Below, piece after piece: positions 1 to 10,155 of a stretch of DNA of 64,000 nt; positions within the stretch are counted from its first letter, which is position 1, and every line of letters begins with the position of its first letter. This DNA comes from Variovorax flavidus. Lineage in GTDB: Bacteria; Pseudomonadota; Gammaproteobacteria; Burkholderiales; Burkholderiaceae_C. Below the pieces are notes generated by a model. The model was not told the DNA's origin. It made no database searches and was given only the letters and a program-made list of their open reading frames with translations. Position numbers and translations under genes: made by a program. Location: positions 1-64,000 of the forward strand of contig NZ_JASZYE010000004.1 of the NCBI RefSeq assembly GCF_030317145.1, given 5' to 3'.

Positions 1-1
1 G

Positions 2-190
2 GTCGCGCTGTTCGCGGGCTACGTCAAGAAGTGGCAGCGCTGGGAGCTCAATGCCTTTGCGCGCATCGACAACCTGCTGGACAAGCGCTATGTCGGCTCG
101 GTGATCGTCAACGAAGGCAATGCCCGCTACTTCGAGCCGGCCCCGGGGCGCAACTGGACGGTCGGCATGGGAGGCGCGTATCGTTTCTGA
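2..190 (+). CDS. TonB-dependent receptor, C-terminal end (partial)
   Basis: Only the last 62 residues are present; the gene begins before the window. The reading frame ends at TGA 188-190. The segment contains NAFARIDNLLDKRYVGS and then a run ending in aromatic AYRF. An 'N-x-x-D-x-x-Y' stretch followed by a final beta strand with terminal phenylalanine is typical of the outer-membrane beta-barrel end of TonB-dependent siderophore or vitamin receptors, where the last Phe is the BAM recognition signal. The substrate cannot be told from this fragment. Confidence 0.8.
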   Translation, partial: VALFAGYVKKWQRWELNAFARIDNLLDKRYVGSVIVNEGNARYFEPAPGRNWTVGMGGAYRF

Positions 191-212
191 ATTCCGGCTG
201 CAAGGAGTGCAA

Positions 213-845
213 ATGGAATTCAAGGATCGACGCGATGCGGGACGCTTGCTCGCGAATGCGCTCGGCGCCTGGCGCGGGCGCTCGGATCTCCTGGTGCTGG
301 GGTTGCCGCGCGGTGGCGTACCGGTGGCGTGGGAAGTCGCACAGTCCCTGCGGGCACCGCTCGACGTGCTGGTCGTGCGCAAGCTCGGCTTTCCCGGGCA
401 GGAGGAATTCGCCATGGGCGCGATCGCGTCCGGAGGCGTGCGCGTGATGGGCGATATCGACGGCGCCTGGCCGGTGTCGGAACGGGCAGTCGAGGCCGTG
501 GTGACGCGTGAGCAAGCCGAGTTGGCTCGGCGCGAGCGCCTCTATCGCGGCGAGCGCGCGCCGCTCGCGCTGGCTGGAAAGGTCGTGCTGCTGATCGACG
601 ACGGCCTGGCGACCGGGGCCACCATGTGCGCCGCCGTGAAGGCCGCCCGGATGGGCCAGCCCCAGCGCATCGTCGTGGCCGTGCCGGTGGCTTCCCGAGA
701 GGCGGTCCAGAGCGTGGGTGCGCTGGCGGACGAGGTCGTCTGTGTTTCCACGCCCGAGCACTTCCGTGCCGTGGGTCTCTGGTACGAGGACTTCGGCCAG
801 ACCAGCGACGAGGAGGTCTGCGAGTTGCTGCGCAGACCTTCCTGA
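213..845 (+). CDS. Phosphoribosyltransferase-domain protein
   Basis: A 210-residue protein of the PRTase type I fold. The PRPP-binding signature is clear at about residues 125-138 (VLLIDDGLATGATM), and a LPRGGVPVAWEV segment near residue 31 matches the small stand-alone PRTases of this family, whose true substrate is generally unknown. The ATG at 213 is chosen because an AGGAG lies just upstream and the fold begins soon after; a longer in-frame reading back to 120 overlaps the receptor gene and has no such support. It begins 22 bp after the receptor gene and converges on metK with 18 bp between stop codons. Confidence 0.85.
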   Translation: MEFKDRRDAGRLLANALGAWRGRSDLLVLGLPRGGVPVAWEVAQSLRAPLDVLVVRKLGFPGQEEFAMGAIASGGVRVMGDIDGAWPVSERAVEAVVTREQAELARRERLYRGERAPLALAGKVVLLIDDGLATGATMCAAVKAARMGQPQRIVVAVPVASREAVQSVGALADEVVCVSTPEHFRAVGLWYEDFGQTSDEEVCELLRRPS

Positions 846-863
846 TTCAGCGGCGGATGGTCT

Positions 864-2045
<1,182 letters not shown>

Positions 2046-2055
2046 TTTGATGAAA

Positions 2056-2097
2056 CTCCATGAAGGTTCGATTGGCGCGTTGCCAACCCAGATGGAG
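2056..2097 (-). promoter_or_regulatory. metK leader hairpin covering the Shine-Dalgarno sequence
   Basis: Read on the minus strand, CTCCAT (2097-2092) can pair with ATGGAG (2061-2056), and inside it TTGGC (2086-2082) can pair with GCCAA (2076-2072). The GGAG in the 3' arm lies about 10 nt before the metK ATG and is the only good ribosome-binding candidate. The fold is read by eye and no known SAM riboswitch class was recognised. Confidence 0.4.
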
Positions 2098-2229
2098 CCT
2101 TGGCGAACGCTTTAGCAGTGGTGTTTAACGTCGCCCTGCAAGTAGTTCCATAACTCAGCGACAATTTGCATTCTATTCGAGCCGCGCTGTAGGCTGCGCG
2201 CGCGTCCTGTTTCACCCTCCCATTTGTCG

Positions 2230-3108
2230 ATGATTTCTCTCTTCCGTTTGCTCGCCCGAGTGCCGCTGCCCGTGATGCACGCGATCGGCGGAGGGTTGGG
2301 CTGGCTGGTCTGGTGGCTGGCGCCGGACTACCGCAGGCGCTTCCGGGAAAACGCCGAAGCCGCCGGATTCACGCCGGCGCAGTACCGTCCCGCGATCACC
2401 GCCGCCGGCGCCATGGTTGGCGAGCTTCCCTGGGTCTGGGCGCGTCCGCAGGGCGAAAGCCTGCTGCCGAAGATCGTGCGCTGGGAAGGCGTCGAGGCGT
2501 TCGAGGCCGCGCTGGCCGCGCGCAAGGGCGTGATCCTCGTTTCCCCGCACCTCGGCAGTTGGGAGACCCTCGGGCAGGCGGTTGGCGAGCGCTTCTTCGA
2601 AGCCTACGGGCCGATCACGGCGCTGTTCAGGCCCGCTCGCAAGAAATTCATGGCGGAACTGATCGCCGGCTCGCGGGACCGCCCCGGCCTGCAGACCTTG
2701 CCCACGACCGTGGCCGGCGTGCGCGGCCTCATCCGTACGCTGCGCAACGGCGGCTATACCGGCCTGTTGCCGGATCAGGTGCCGCCGCTGGGACAGGGGG
2801 TCTGGGCCCCGTTCTTCGGCCGGCCGGCCTACACCATGACGCTGTTGCCGCGCCTCGCGCAACAGACGGGCGCCCGCGTGTTCCTCGGCGTGTGCGAGCG
2901 GTTGCCGCGTGGCGCGGGCTACGCCATCCGGTTCGAGCCCTTCGACGGCACCGCCATGAGCGACCCCAAGGCGACGCCCGAGGCCGCCGCAACGGCGATG
3001 AACGAAGGCATTGCACGGCTGATTCGCCGATTGCCGGGCCAGTACGTGTGGGACTACGCGCGCTACAAGCAGCCGCGCGCAGAAGCGGAAGCCGAGGTGG
3101 CTTCGTGA
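2230..3108 (+). CDS. LpxL/HtrB-family lipid A lauroyl-type acyltransferase (first of two)
   Basis: A 292-residue member of the LpxL/LpxM lysophospholipid acyltransferase family, which adds a secondary acyl chain to Kdo-lipid A at the inner membrane. A hydrophobic N-terminal segment (about residues 11-32) precedes the catalytic HX4E motif, SPHLGSWE, with His107 and Glu112. The ATG at 2230 is preferred over a TTG two codons upstream; neither has a strong ribosome-binding site. Its stop overlaps the GTG start of the next acyltransferase by 4 nt, so the two are probably co-translated. Which acyl chain or position it uses cannot be read from the sequence. Confidence 0.9.
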   Translation: MISLFRLLARVPLPVMHAIGGGLGWLVWWLAPDYRRRFRENAEAAGFTPAQYRPAITAAGAMVGELPWVWARPQGESLLPKIVRWEGVEAFEAALAARKGVILVSPHLGSWETLGQAVGERFFEAYGPITALFRPARKKFMAELIAGSRDRPGLQTLPTTVAGVRGLIRTLRNGGYTGLLPDQVPPLGQGVWAPFFGRPAYTMTLLPRLAQQTGARVFLGVCERLPRGAGYAIRFEPFDGTAMSDPKATPEAAATAMNEGIARLIRRLPGQYVWDYARYKQPRAEAEAEVAS

Positions 3109-3989
3109 GCCTGACGTCGAGACTCGGCATCGCCTTCATGCGAACGCTGGCGCATGTGCCTTTTCCCCTGGTGCGAGGTTTCGGCGCGCTGCTCGGGCCC
3201 GTGCTCCACGTCGCCGCGGTGCCTCGCCGGCGGGTGGTGGATGCCAACCTGGCCGTGTGTTTTCCGGACAAGTCGCCCGCCGAACGCCGCCGCATGGCGC
3301 GCGAGACCTTCGTCTACGTGGCGCAATCCTGGCTCGACCGCAGCTGGCTCTGGCACGCGCCGGAAGAGGTCGTCGCGCGGCGGCTCAAGGTGCATGGCGC
3401 TGCCAGGGAAATCGACGAGATCGCCAACGGCCACGAGCCGACGATCCTGTTCGCACCGCATTTCTACGGCCTGGATGCGGCGGCTACTGCGCTGACGATG
3501 CACACGGCACGGCCATCGACCACCATCTACACCACGCAGCGGGATCCGATGGTGGACGAATGGATCCGCGAAGGCCGCAAGCGCTTCGGCAACGTGATCA
3601 CCCTGAACCGTGTCGACGGCATCAAGCCGATCATTGCGGGGCTGCGCAAGGGCGGCTTGCTGTACCTCCTGCCCGACATGGATTTCGGACGGGATCAGAC
3701 GGTCTTCGTGCCCTTCTACGGCGTGCAGGCTGCCACGGTGCCGTCGCTGTCGCGCTTCGCGCGGCTGGGACGGGCCAAGGTGGTTCCGATCGTCTCGAAA
3801 CTCACCAAGGATGGGTATGAGATCGAGGTGCTGGAGGCCTGGAAGAACTTTCCGACCGACGACGTGATGGCCGACACCGCGTTGATGAACCAGCGCCTGC
3901 AGGGCTACATCGACACGATGCCGTCGCAGTACTACTGGGTTCACCGCCGCTTCAAGACCCGCCCCGAGGGCGACCCTCCGATCTACTAG
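3105..3989 (+). CDS. LpxL/HtrB-family acyltransferase (second of two)
   Basis: A 294-residue paralogue of the preceding gene in the same lipid A acyltransferase family. The catalytic motif is HX4D here, APHFYGLD with His119 and Asp124, against HX4E in its neighbour. Other family blocks include DANLAVCFPDKS near residue 46 and LLYLLPDMDFGRDQ, the loop seen in LpxL-type enzymes. The GTG at 3105 overlaps the upstream TGA (GTGA), which fixes the start by coupling. The differing catalytic acid and sequence suggest the two enzymes act on different positions of lipid A; that is inference. Confidence 0.92.
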   Translation: MSLTSRLGIAFMRTLAHVPFPLVRGFGALLGPVLHVAAVPRRRVVDANLAVCFPDKSPAERRRMARETFVYVAQSWLDRSWLWHAPEEVVARRLKVHGAAREIDEIANGHEPTILFAPHFYGLDAAATALTMHTARPSTTIYTTQRDPMVDEWIREGRKRFGNVITLNRVDGIKPIIAGLRKGGLLYLLPDMDFGRDQTVFVPFYGVQAATVPSLSRFARLGRAKVVPIVSKLTKDGYEIEVLEAWKNFPTDDVMADTALMNQRLQGYIDTMPSQYYWVHRRFKTRPEGDPPIY

Positions 3990-4003
3990 GGCGGCCGGGT
4001 CTC

Positions 4004-4918
4004 CTAGGAGGTTCGCCGTATGAAGGCTTCGATCTCGCTGGCGACGAACTGCGGCTGTTCGTGGATCAGCCAGTGCGTCGCACCCGGCATCTTCTTGAGA
4101 TCGAGCTTCGGGACGTAGTCTTCCAGCCCTTCGAGCAGGCCCGGCAGCAGGGCCGAATCGTCGAGGGCCCACAGCACGAAGGTCGGCGCCGCGACCGTGA
4201 GCCGTTCGCGCGGCAGCGTGGGGATCTGGGGGGCCGGCTGGCCGGGGGCCGCCGGCTTCATCGGCGTGACGCGATAGAGATTGCAGGCGCCGGTCAGGCC
4301 CGCATTCCAGACCTCCCGGTACTGATTCTTCACGTCTTCCGTGAGCCAGCCGAAGCCGTCCGGCCCGGCCTTCATCAGGGTGAAGAAGGGCCACATGCGC
4401 CGATAGTCGTCGGCCGACAGCAGCGCTTCGGCATCGGGCCGGGCCAGGAAGTTCATGTAGGCGCTCGCGGCCTGCTGCGCCGGGTTGTTCAGCAACTCGC
4501 GCGTGAAGGTGCCGGGGTGCGGCGAATTGATGATGACCAGCCTGCCGAGCTTGTCGCCGTGCTGGTTCGCGTAGCCCCAGCCGAAGGCGCCGCCCCAGTC
4601 ATGCGCCACCAGGACCTCGATCCTGCCATCGGGGTTCTCGCTCGCCGCGAGTTCGGCGACGTCCTGCACCAGGAGGTGGGCACGGTAGGCCGACACCTCG
4701 GTGGGGGAGCTGGACTTCTCAAAGCCGCGCAGGTTGGGCGCGATGCAGCGAAATCCGCCGTGCTCGGGCTGCGCGAAGTACTCGAGCAACTCGTCCCAGA
4801 TGAAGGCGGCTTCGGGAAAGCCGTGCAGGAACACCATCAGCGGCCGTCCCGGCGTACCGGTCGCGCGGCAACTGAGGGTGGTGCCGTTCGGCAGCGTGCG
4901 GGCGAAAGTCTCGATCAC
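4004..4918 (-). CDS. Alpha/beta-fold hydrolase, epoxide hydrolase-like
   Basis: A 304-residue alpha/beta hydrolase of the epoxide hydrolase / haloalkane dehalogenase branch. The oxyanion-hole motif HGFPE is at 32-36, the nucleophile elbow VAHDWGG carries Asp107, the acid is probably in WALDDSALLP (Asp253 or 254), and the catalytic base is His282 in GATHWL. An aspartate nucleophile rather than serine favours hydrolysis through an ester intermediate. The real substrate is unknown. It lies downstream of engB on the same strand, 75 bp away, and converges on the acyltransferase pair. Confidence 0.88.
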   Translation of the reverse strand: MIETFARTLPNGTTLSCRATGTPGRPLMVFLHGFPEAAFIWDELLEYFAQPEHGGFRCIAPNLRGFEKSSSPTEVSAYRAHLLVQDVAELAASENPDGRIEVLVAHDWGGAFGWGYANQHGDKLGRLVIINSPHPGTFTRELLNNPAQQAASAYMNFLARPDAEALLSADDYRRMWPFFTLMKAGPDGFGWLTEDVKNQYREVWNAGLTGACNLYRVTPMKPAAPGQPAPQIPTLPRERLTVAAPTFVLWALDDSALLPGLLEGLEDYVPKLDLKKMPGATHWLIHEQPQFVASEIEAFIRRTS

Positions 4919-4993
4919 GGGTTGTCTCCTTGTTGCTCTCGGTTGGATGTCTCGAATTCAGCCAGAGAGGGGAGAGCCGCCGTGGCCGGTCCC

Positions 4994-5734
4994 TCAGCCC
5001 TGTTCGTCGACCTGGGGAGCCGGCTCCGCGGGCTTCTCGCCCTCCGGGTGCGCCCAGCGCCAGAGCAGCTCGGCCGCCTCGTCCACCCCTTGAAGTTTCA
5101 GTGCCGAGAAGAGTTTGACCTCGCCGCCGCCGGCCTGCAGTCGCGCAATCGACAGTGCCTTGGCGCCGTCCGAGCGGGTGAGCTTGTCTGCCTTGGTCAG
5201 CAGCACCAGGAACTTCAGCCCCTGTTCGACCCTGGGGCGGATGACATCCAGCAGGATCTCGTCCAGTTCGGTGAGTCCGTGGCGCGGGTCGCACATCAGC
5301 ACGACGCCCCTCAGGTTCTCGCGCGTCATCAGGTAGTTGCCCATCACGCGCTGCCAGCGCAGCTTGGCCTCGCGGGGCACGGCGGCATACCCGTAGCCCG
5401 GGAGGTCGGCCAGAACGGCGTCGTCGATCTTCTGCTTGCCGACGCCGAACAGGTTGATGTGCTGCGTCCGGCCGGGCGTCTTCGATGCGAAGGCCAGGCG
5501 CGTCTGCTGCGTGAGCGTGTTGATCGCGGTCGACTTGCCGGCGTTGGAGCGGCCGACGAAGGCGATCTCGGGCAGGTCGAAGGCGGGCAGATGCTCCAGC
5601 TGGGGCGCGCTGGTGAGGAAGTGGGCGGTGTGCAACCAGCCTCGGGCGACGCGGGCGCGTTCGGCGGCCGCGGCGTCCACGGCCGGGGCCGTGCGGGAGT
5701 AGGGTGCGGCCGGCTTGCGCGGCGGGGTGGTCAT
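4994..5734 (-). CDS. engB: Ribosome biogenesis GTPase YihA/YsxC (EngB)
   Basis: A TrmE-Era-EngA-EngB-class GTPase that assists large ribosomal subunit assembly. G motifs are intact: G1 GRSNAGKS at 61-68, G2 TPGRT at 86-90, G3 DLPGYG at 110-115 and G4 TKAD at 180-183, counted from the start chosen here. The start chosen is the MTTPPRK methionine at 5734; an in-frame ATG at 5761 would add nine residues and neither has a convincing ribosome-binding site. It is divergent from the cytochrome c4 gene, leaving about 70 bp for both promoters. Confidence 0.95.
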   Translation of the reverse strand: MTTPPRKPAAPYSRTAPAVDAAAAERARVARGWLHTAHFLTSAPQLEHLPAFDLPEIAFVGRSNAGKSTAINTLTQQTRLAFASKTPGRTQHINLFGVGKQKIDDAVLADLPGYGYAAVPREAKLRWQRVMGNYLMTRENLRGVVLMCDPRHGLTELDEILLDVIRPRVEQGLKFLVLLTKADKLTRSDGAKALSIARLQAGGGEVKLFSALKLQGVDEAAELLWRWAHPEGEKPAEPAPQVDEQG

Positions 5735-5804
5735 CAATGAGCTTTCGGAACGGGGCGCCATTGTAGAATCGCCGGGTTTTGCGCCCTAAATCTAAGCCCC
5801 CGAT

Positions 5805-6479
5805 ATGAAGTTGTTTGCCAAATTTCTGCTTGCAGCCCTGTTGGGCATCGCCGCCAGTGCCAGCTTCGCCGCCGGCGAGCATGCCGCCAAGCCGGCAGCC
5901 GAGGCGCCTCCCAAGGCGGCCAAGCCCGATCCTGCCAAGGGGGACACGATCTTCAATGCCACGCCGGCCAACAGCCAAAGCTGCGCCTCGTGCCATAACG
6001 CTGACGGCAACTCGGCCATCGCGGCAAACCCCAAGCTGGCGCAGCAGCATCCCGAATACATCCTCAAGCAGCTGCAGGACTTCAAGTCCGGCAAGCGCAA
6101 GAGCGCGATCATGAAGCCGATGGCTTCCGCCCTGTCTGACGAAGACATGCGCAACATCGCCTGGTTCGTGGGCTCCAAGAAGATCAAGACCGGCTTCTCT
6201 AAGGAGAAGGACCTGGTCGCGCTGGGCGAGCGCATCTTCCGCGGCGGCATTGCGGATCGCCAGATTCCTGCCTGCGCAGGCTGCCACAGCCCCGACGGCG
6301 CCGGCATCCCGGCCCAATACCCGCGCCTCGGCGGCCAGCACGCCGACTACACGGTGGCGCAACTCGTCCAGTTCCGCGACAACGTCCGCCTGAACTCGGC
6401 GCCGATGAACGGTGTTGCCGCCAAGCTCAACGACCGCGAAATCAAGGCCGTGGCCGACTACATTGCCGGGCTGCGCTGA
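5805..6479 (+). CDS. Cytochrome c4-type dihaem protein
   Basis: A 224-residue periplasmic dihaem cytochrome. A Sec signal peptide of about 23 residues (hydrophobic LLAALLGIAASAS, then FAAG) is followed by two c-type haem sites, CASCH at 60-64 and CAGCH at 157-161, in the two-domain arrangement of cytochrome c4. Such proteins shuttle electrons from the bc1 complex to terminal oxidases. The next genes downstream, resB and ccsB, encode the machinery that attaches haem to proteins like this, but a terminator separates them. Confidence 0.93.
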   Translation: MKLFAKFLLAALLGIAASASFAAGEHAAKPAAEAPPKAAKPDPAKGDTIFNATPANSQSCASCHNADGNSAIAANPKLAQQHPEYILKQLQDFKSGKRKSAIMKPMASALSDEDMRNIAWFVGSKKIKTGFSKEKDLVALGERIFRGGIADRQIPACAGCHSPDGAGIPAQYPRLGGQHADYTVAQLVQFRDNVRLNSAPMNGVAAKLNDREIKAVADYIAGLR

Positions 6480-6526
6480 TTCCCAGCGGTTCAGCTTGAA
6501 CTAACCGCCGATAACAAACCCCAAAC

Positions 6527-6564
6527 AAGGCGGGCCGATCCAGCAAGGATGGCCCGCCTTTTTT
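6527..6564 (+). terminator. Rho-independent terminator after cytochrome c4, just before resB
   Basis: AAGGCGGGCC (6527-6536) pairs with GGCCCGCCTT (6551-6560), extended inside by ATCC/GGAT, and is followed by six T residues at 6559-6564. It is a textbook intrinsic terminator and ends only 21 nt before the resB ATG. Confidence 0.88.
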
Positions 6565-6585
6565 GCTTCCTACGGTTCGCTCCAC

Positions 6586-8727
6586 ATGTCAGTTTCCACC
6601 CACGGCCTTCGAGTCCGTCGCGGCCCCCAGGTGGTCCGCGCGGCGGTGGAGCTGTTGTCGTCGATGCGCTTCGCTATTGCGCTGCTGACGATCATCTGCA
6701 TCGCATCGATCATCGGCACCGTGCTCAAGCAGCACGAGCCCATCAACAACTACATCAACCAGTTCGGGCCTTTCTGGGCCGAGGTGTTTCGCGCGGCGAG
6801 GCTCGATTCGATCTATAGCGCCTGGTGGTTCCTGCTGATCCTCGCGTTTCTGGTGATCAGCACCTCGCTGTGCATCGCCCGCAACACGCCGCGCATCCTG
6901 TCGGACCTGAAGACCTACAAGGAAGGCATCAGGGTCCAAAGCCTCAAGGCCTTCGGCCAGCGGGCCGAGACGGTGCTCGACGAAACGCCGGACACGGCGG
7001 CCAACCGCATCGGGCAATTGCTGGCCACCGGGGGCTGGAAGGTCAAGCTGCAGCATCGCGATGGCGACGGCTGGATGGTGGCCGCGCGTGCGGGCGGGGC
7101 GCACAAGCTCGGCTACATCGCAGCGCACAGCGCGATCGTGCTGGTGTGCATCGGCGGCTTGCTCGACGGCGACCTGATCGTGCGGGCTCAGACCTGGTTC
7201 AACGGCAAGAGCGTCTACACCGGCGGCGGCCTCATCGCCGATGTGCCGCCGCAGCATCGCCTGTCGCCTCGCAACCCGACTTTCCGCGGAAACATCCTGG
7301 TGCCCGAGGGCGCGCAGTCGAGCGTTGCCATCCTCAACCAGTCGGACGGGGTGCTGCTGCAGGATCTGCCTTTCTCCATCGAGCTCAAGAAATTCATCGT
7401 CGACTACTACTCGACCGGCATGCCCAAGCTGTTCGCGAGCGAGGTGGTGCTGCACGATCGCGAGACCGGCAAGCAGATTCCGGCGCGCATCGAAGTGAAT
7501 CACCCGGCGAGCTACAAGGGCATCGAGATCTACCAGTCGAGCTTCGACGACGGCGGCTCGACCGTGAAGCTCAAGGCGGTGCCGATGGCCGCCGCGGCCA
7601 AGCCTTTCGAGATCGAAGGCACGATCGGCGGCAGCTCCGAGATCACCAATGGCACCGACCGCCTCACGCTGGAGTACACGGCGCTGCGCGTGATCAACGT
7701 CGAGAACTTCGCTGAGAGCAACGGTGGCGCCATGACGAGCGGTGCCGACGTGCGCAAGGTCGATCTGCACAACAGCCTCGAATCGCGCCTGGGTGCGGCC
7801 AACAAGACCAACAAGCCCAAGGTGTTGCGCAACATCGGGCCGAGCGTCGGCTACAAGCTGCGCGATGCCGCGGGGCAGGCCCGCGAATACCAGAACTACA
7901 TGGTCCCGGTCGATACCGGCGATGGCCAGCCGGTCTTTCTGCTCGGCATGCGGGAGCGGCCCGAGGAGCCTTTCCGCTACCTGCGCGTGCCGGCCGACGA
8001 CAAGGGGTCGATGGAGACCTTCGTGCACATGCGCGCGACGCTGGCGGATGCCGATGCGCGTGCGCGTGCCATCGACCGCTACATCGCGCGCGCGACCGAT
8101 CCGAAGCGTCCCGAACTCGCCAATCAGCTTCGCACTTCCGCCGCGCGCGCCCTGGCGTTGTTCGCGGGCGCCGAGCGCGCCAAGACAGACGCCGTGAGCA
8201 CCGGCGGCTGGCAGGCCATCGCCGAGTTCATGGAAGCCAACATTCCCGAGGGCGAGCGGGAACGCGCGGGCGCGGTGCTGGTGCGCATCCTCAACGATGT
8301 CCTGTTCGAGGTGCTCAACGTGAGCCGCGAGAAGGCCGGCCTCGCGGCGATGCCGCCGGACGAGAAGACGCAGACCTTCCTTACCCAGGCGGTGCTGGCC
8401 ATCAGCGATGCCCATTTCTACCCGGCCCCGGTGGCACTGATGATGACGGACTTCAAGCAGGTGCAGGCCAGCGTGTTCCAGGTCGCCCGTGCCCCTGGCA
8501 AGAACATCGTCTACCTGGGCTGCCTGTTGCTGATCATCGGCATTTTTGCGATGCTGTACGTGCGTGAGCGCAGGCTGTGGGTCTGGCTGGCGAAGGACGA
8601 CACTCACCCGCGCGGCACGGCGGCCACCATGGCCTTTTCGGTCAATCGCAAGACCATCGACAGCGATCGCGAATTCGAGCACCTCAAAGACAAGCTGCTC
8701 GCCATCAGGAAAGACTCGGCGTCATGA
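6586..8727 (+). CDS. resB: Cytochrome c biogenesis protein ResB (Ccs1)
   Basis: A 713-residue membrane protein of System II cytochrome c maturation. With CcsB it transports haem and ligates it to apocytochromes on the periplasmic side. Transmembrane stretches occur near residues 28-46 (FAIALLTIICIASIIGT), in SAWWFLLILAFLVISTS, around IAAHSAIVLVCIGG, and at the C-terminal IVYLGCLLLIIGIFAML, with a large periplasmic domain between the third and fourth. The ATG at 6586 has no clear ribosome-binding site and sits right after a terminator; a later start at 6664 would cut into the first membrane segment's lead. The stop overlaps ccsB by ATGA. Confidence 0.95.
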   Translation: MSVSTHGLRVRRGPQVVRAAVELLSSMRFAIALLTIICIASIIGTVLKQHEPINNYINQFGPFWAEVFRAARLDSIYSAWWFLLILAFLVISTSLCIARNTPRILSDLKTYKEGIRVQSLKAFGQRAETVLDETPDTAANRIGQLLATGGWKVKLQHRDGDGWMVAARAGGAHKLGYIAAHSAIVLVCIGGLLDGDLIVRAQTWFNGKSVYTGGGLIADVPPQHRLSPRNPTFRGNILVPEGAQSSVAILNQSDGVLLQDLPFSIELKKFIVDYYSTGMPKLFASEVVLHDRETGKQIPARIEVNHPASYKGIEIYQSSFDDGGSTVKLKAVPMAAAAKPFEIEGTIGGSSEITNGTDRLTLEYTALRVINVENFAESNGGAMTSGADVRKVDLHNSLESRLGAANKTNKPKVLRNIGPSVGYKLRDAAGQAREYQNYMVPVDTGDGQPVFLLGMRERPEEPFRYLRVPADDKGSMETFVHMRATLADADARARAIDRYIARATDPKRPELANQLRTSAARALALFAGAERAKTDAVSTGGWQAIAEFMEANIPEGERERAGAVLVRILNDVLFEVLNVSREKAGLAAMPPDEKTQTFLTQAVLAISDAHFYPAPVALMMTDFKQVQASVFQVARAPGKNIVYLGCLLLIIGIFAMLYVRERRLWVWLAKDDTHPRGTAATMAFSVNRKTIDSDREFEHLKDKLLAIRKDSAS

Positions 8728-10040
8728 CCACCACCACCCTCACGCTCAACGACAGCTGGCTTTCGCGCCGCAACGCCTTCGACTGGGTATTCGCGGTCCT
8801 GGTGGTGGCGGGCGGGCTCTTTGCATTCGCGCGCTATGCCGGCTCGATGGACTACTACGAAAAGACCATCCTCGTGGCAGCCATGCCTGCGGCGATCTGG
8901 CTCGGCTGGTTCTGGCGTCCGCTGCGCGTGCTGGCGATCGTCGTTGCGGGCGCGGCGCTGCTGGCCATCGCGTCCTACCAGGGCGACCTGGCGCGCGCCG
9001 ATTCCGTTTTCTGGCTCAAGTACTTCCTGTCGAGCCAGTCCGCCATCCTCTGGATGAGCGTGCTCTTCTTCATGAGCACGCTGTTCTATTGGATCGGCTT
9101 CTTCGGCGGCAAGCAGGGCGACACGATGGACCTGATCGGCTCGCGCCTTGCATGGGCCGCCGTCACCATGGCCCTGATCGGCACGATGGTGCGCTGGTAC
9201 GAAAGTCATCAGTTGGGCCCGGACATCGGCCACATTCCCGTCAGCAACCTCTACGAGGTGTTCGTCCTGTTCTGCTGGCTGACGGCGACCTTCTATCTGT
9301 ACTTCGAATCGCGCTACGGCACGCGTGCCCTGGGCGCGTTCGTGATGCTGGTGGTGAGCGCCGCGGTCGGGTTCCTGCTCTGGTACACGCTGGTGCGCGA
9401 AGCCCATGAAATCCAGCCGCTCGTCCCGGCGCTGCAGAGCTGGTGGATGAAGCTGCACGTGCCGGCCAATTTCATTGGCTACGGTACTTTTTCGCTGGCG
9501 GCGATGGTCGCGTTCGCCTATCTGATCAAGGAGCAGGCGAGCGAGACGCGCTGGTACAAGCTCACGCCGATTTGGCTGCTGGGCGTGGCGCTGTGTTTCG
9601 TGCCGGTGGCGTTCCGCCAGCGCGTGCAGGAGGCCGGCGGGAGCTACTGGGTGGGTTACGCGGCCCTTTCGGCCCTGATCGCCGCAGGCATCCTGCTGGG
9701 CCGCAAGCGCATCGCTGCACGCCTGCCCGCGAACGAGGTGCTGGACGACGTGATGTACAAGTCCATCACGGTCGGCTTTGCCTTCTTCACGATTGCCACG
9801 GTCCTCGGCGCGCTGTGGGCGGCCGACGCATGGGGCGGCTACTGGAGCTGGGATCCCAAGGAAACCTGGGCGCTGATCGTCTGGCTCAATTACGCGGCCT
9901 GGCTGCACATGCGTCTGGTGAAGGGGCTGCGCGGCACCGTGGCCGCGTGGTGGGCCCTGGGCGGTCTGGCGGTGACGACCTTTGCCTTCCTCGGCGTCAA
10001 CATGTTCCTGAGCGGCCTGCACAGCTACGGCACCCTGTAG
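8724..10040 (+). CDS. ccsB: Cytochrome c biogenesis protein CcsB (CcsA/ResC type)
   Basis: A 438-residue polytopic membrane protein of the haem handling protein superfamily, partner of ResB. The defining tryptophan-rich WWD motif WGGYWSWDPKE is at 370-380, facing the periplasm where haem is presented, with conserved membrane histidines on either side. The ATG at 8724 overlaps the resB stop by 4 nt (ATGA), which sets the start and implies coupled translation of a 1:1 complex. Confidence 0.95.
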   Translation: MTTTTLTLNDSWLSRRNAFDWVFAVLVVAGGLFAFARYAGSMDYYEKTILVAAMPAAIWLGWFWRPLRVLAIVVAGAALLAIASYQGDLARADSVFWLKYFLSSQSAILWMSVLFFMSTLFYWIGFFGGKQGDTMDLIGSRLAWAAVTMALIGTMVRWYESHQLGPDIGHIPVSNLYEVFVLFCWLTATFYLYFESRYGTRALGAFVMLVVSAAVGFLLWYTLVREAHEIQPLVPALQSWWMKLHVPANFIGYGTFSLAAMVAFAYLIKEQASETRWYKLTPIWLLGVALCFVPVAFRQRVQEAGGSYWVGYAALSALIAAGILLGRKRIAARLPANEVLDDVMYKSITVGFAFFTIATVLGALWAADAWGGYWSWDPKETWALIVWLNYAAWLHMRLVKGLRGTVAAWWALGGLAVTTFAFLGVNMFLSGLHSYGTL

Positions 10041-10155
10041 GCGTCGTCGCGCCGAAATTTCGCCATGAACTGAACCGACGGCGCGTTTTTCGCGTAACCG
10101 GATCATCGTTGGCAACGAACTCATCTGGGCACAGCAATTCAGGCGAAAGGCAACC

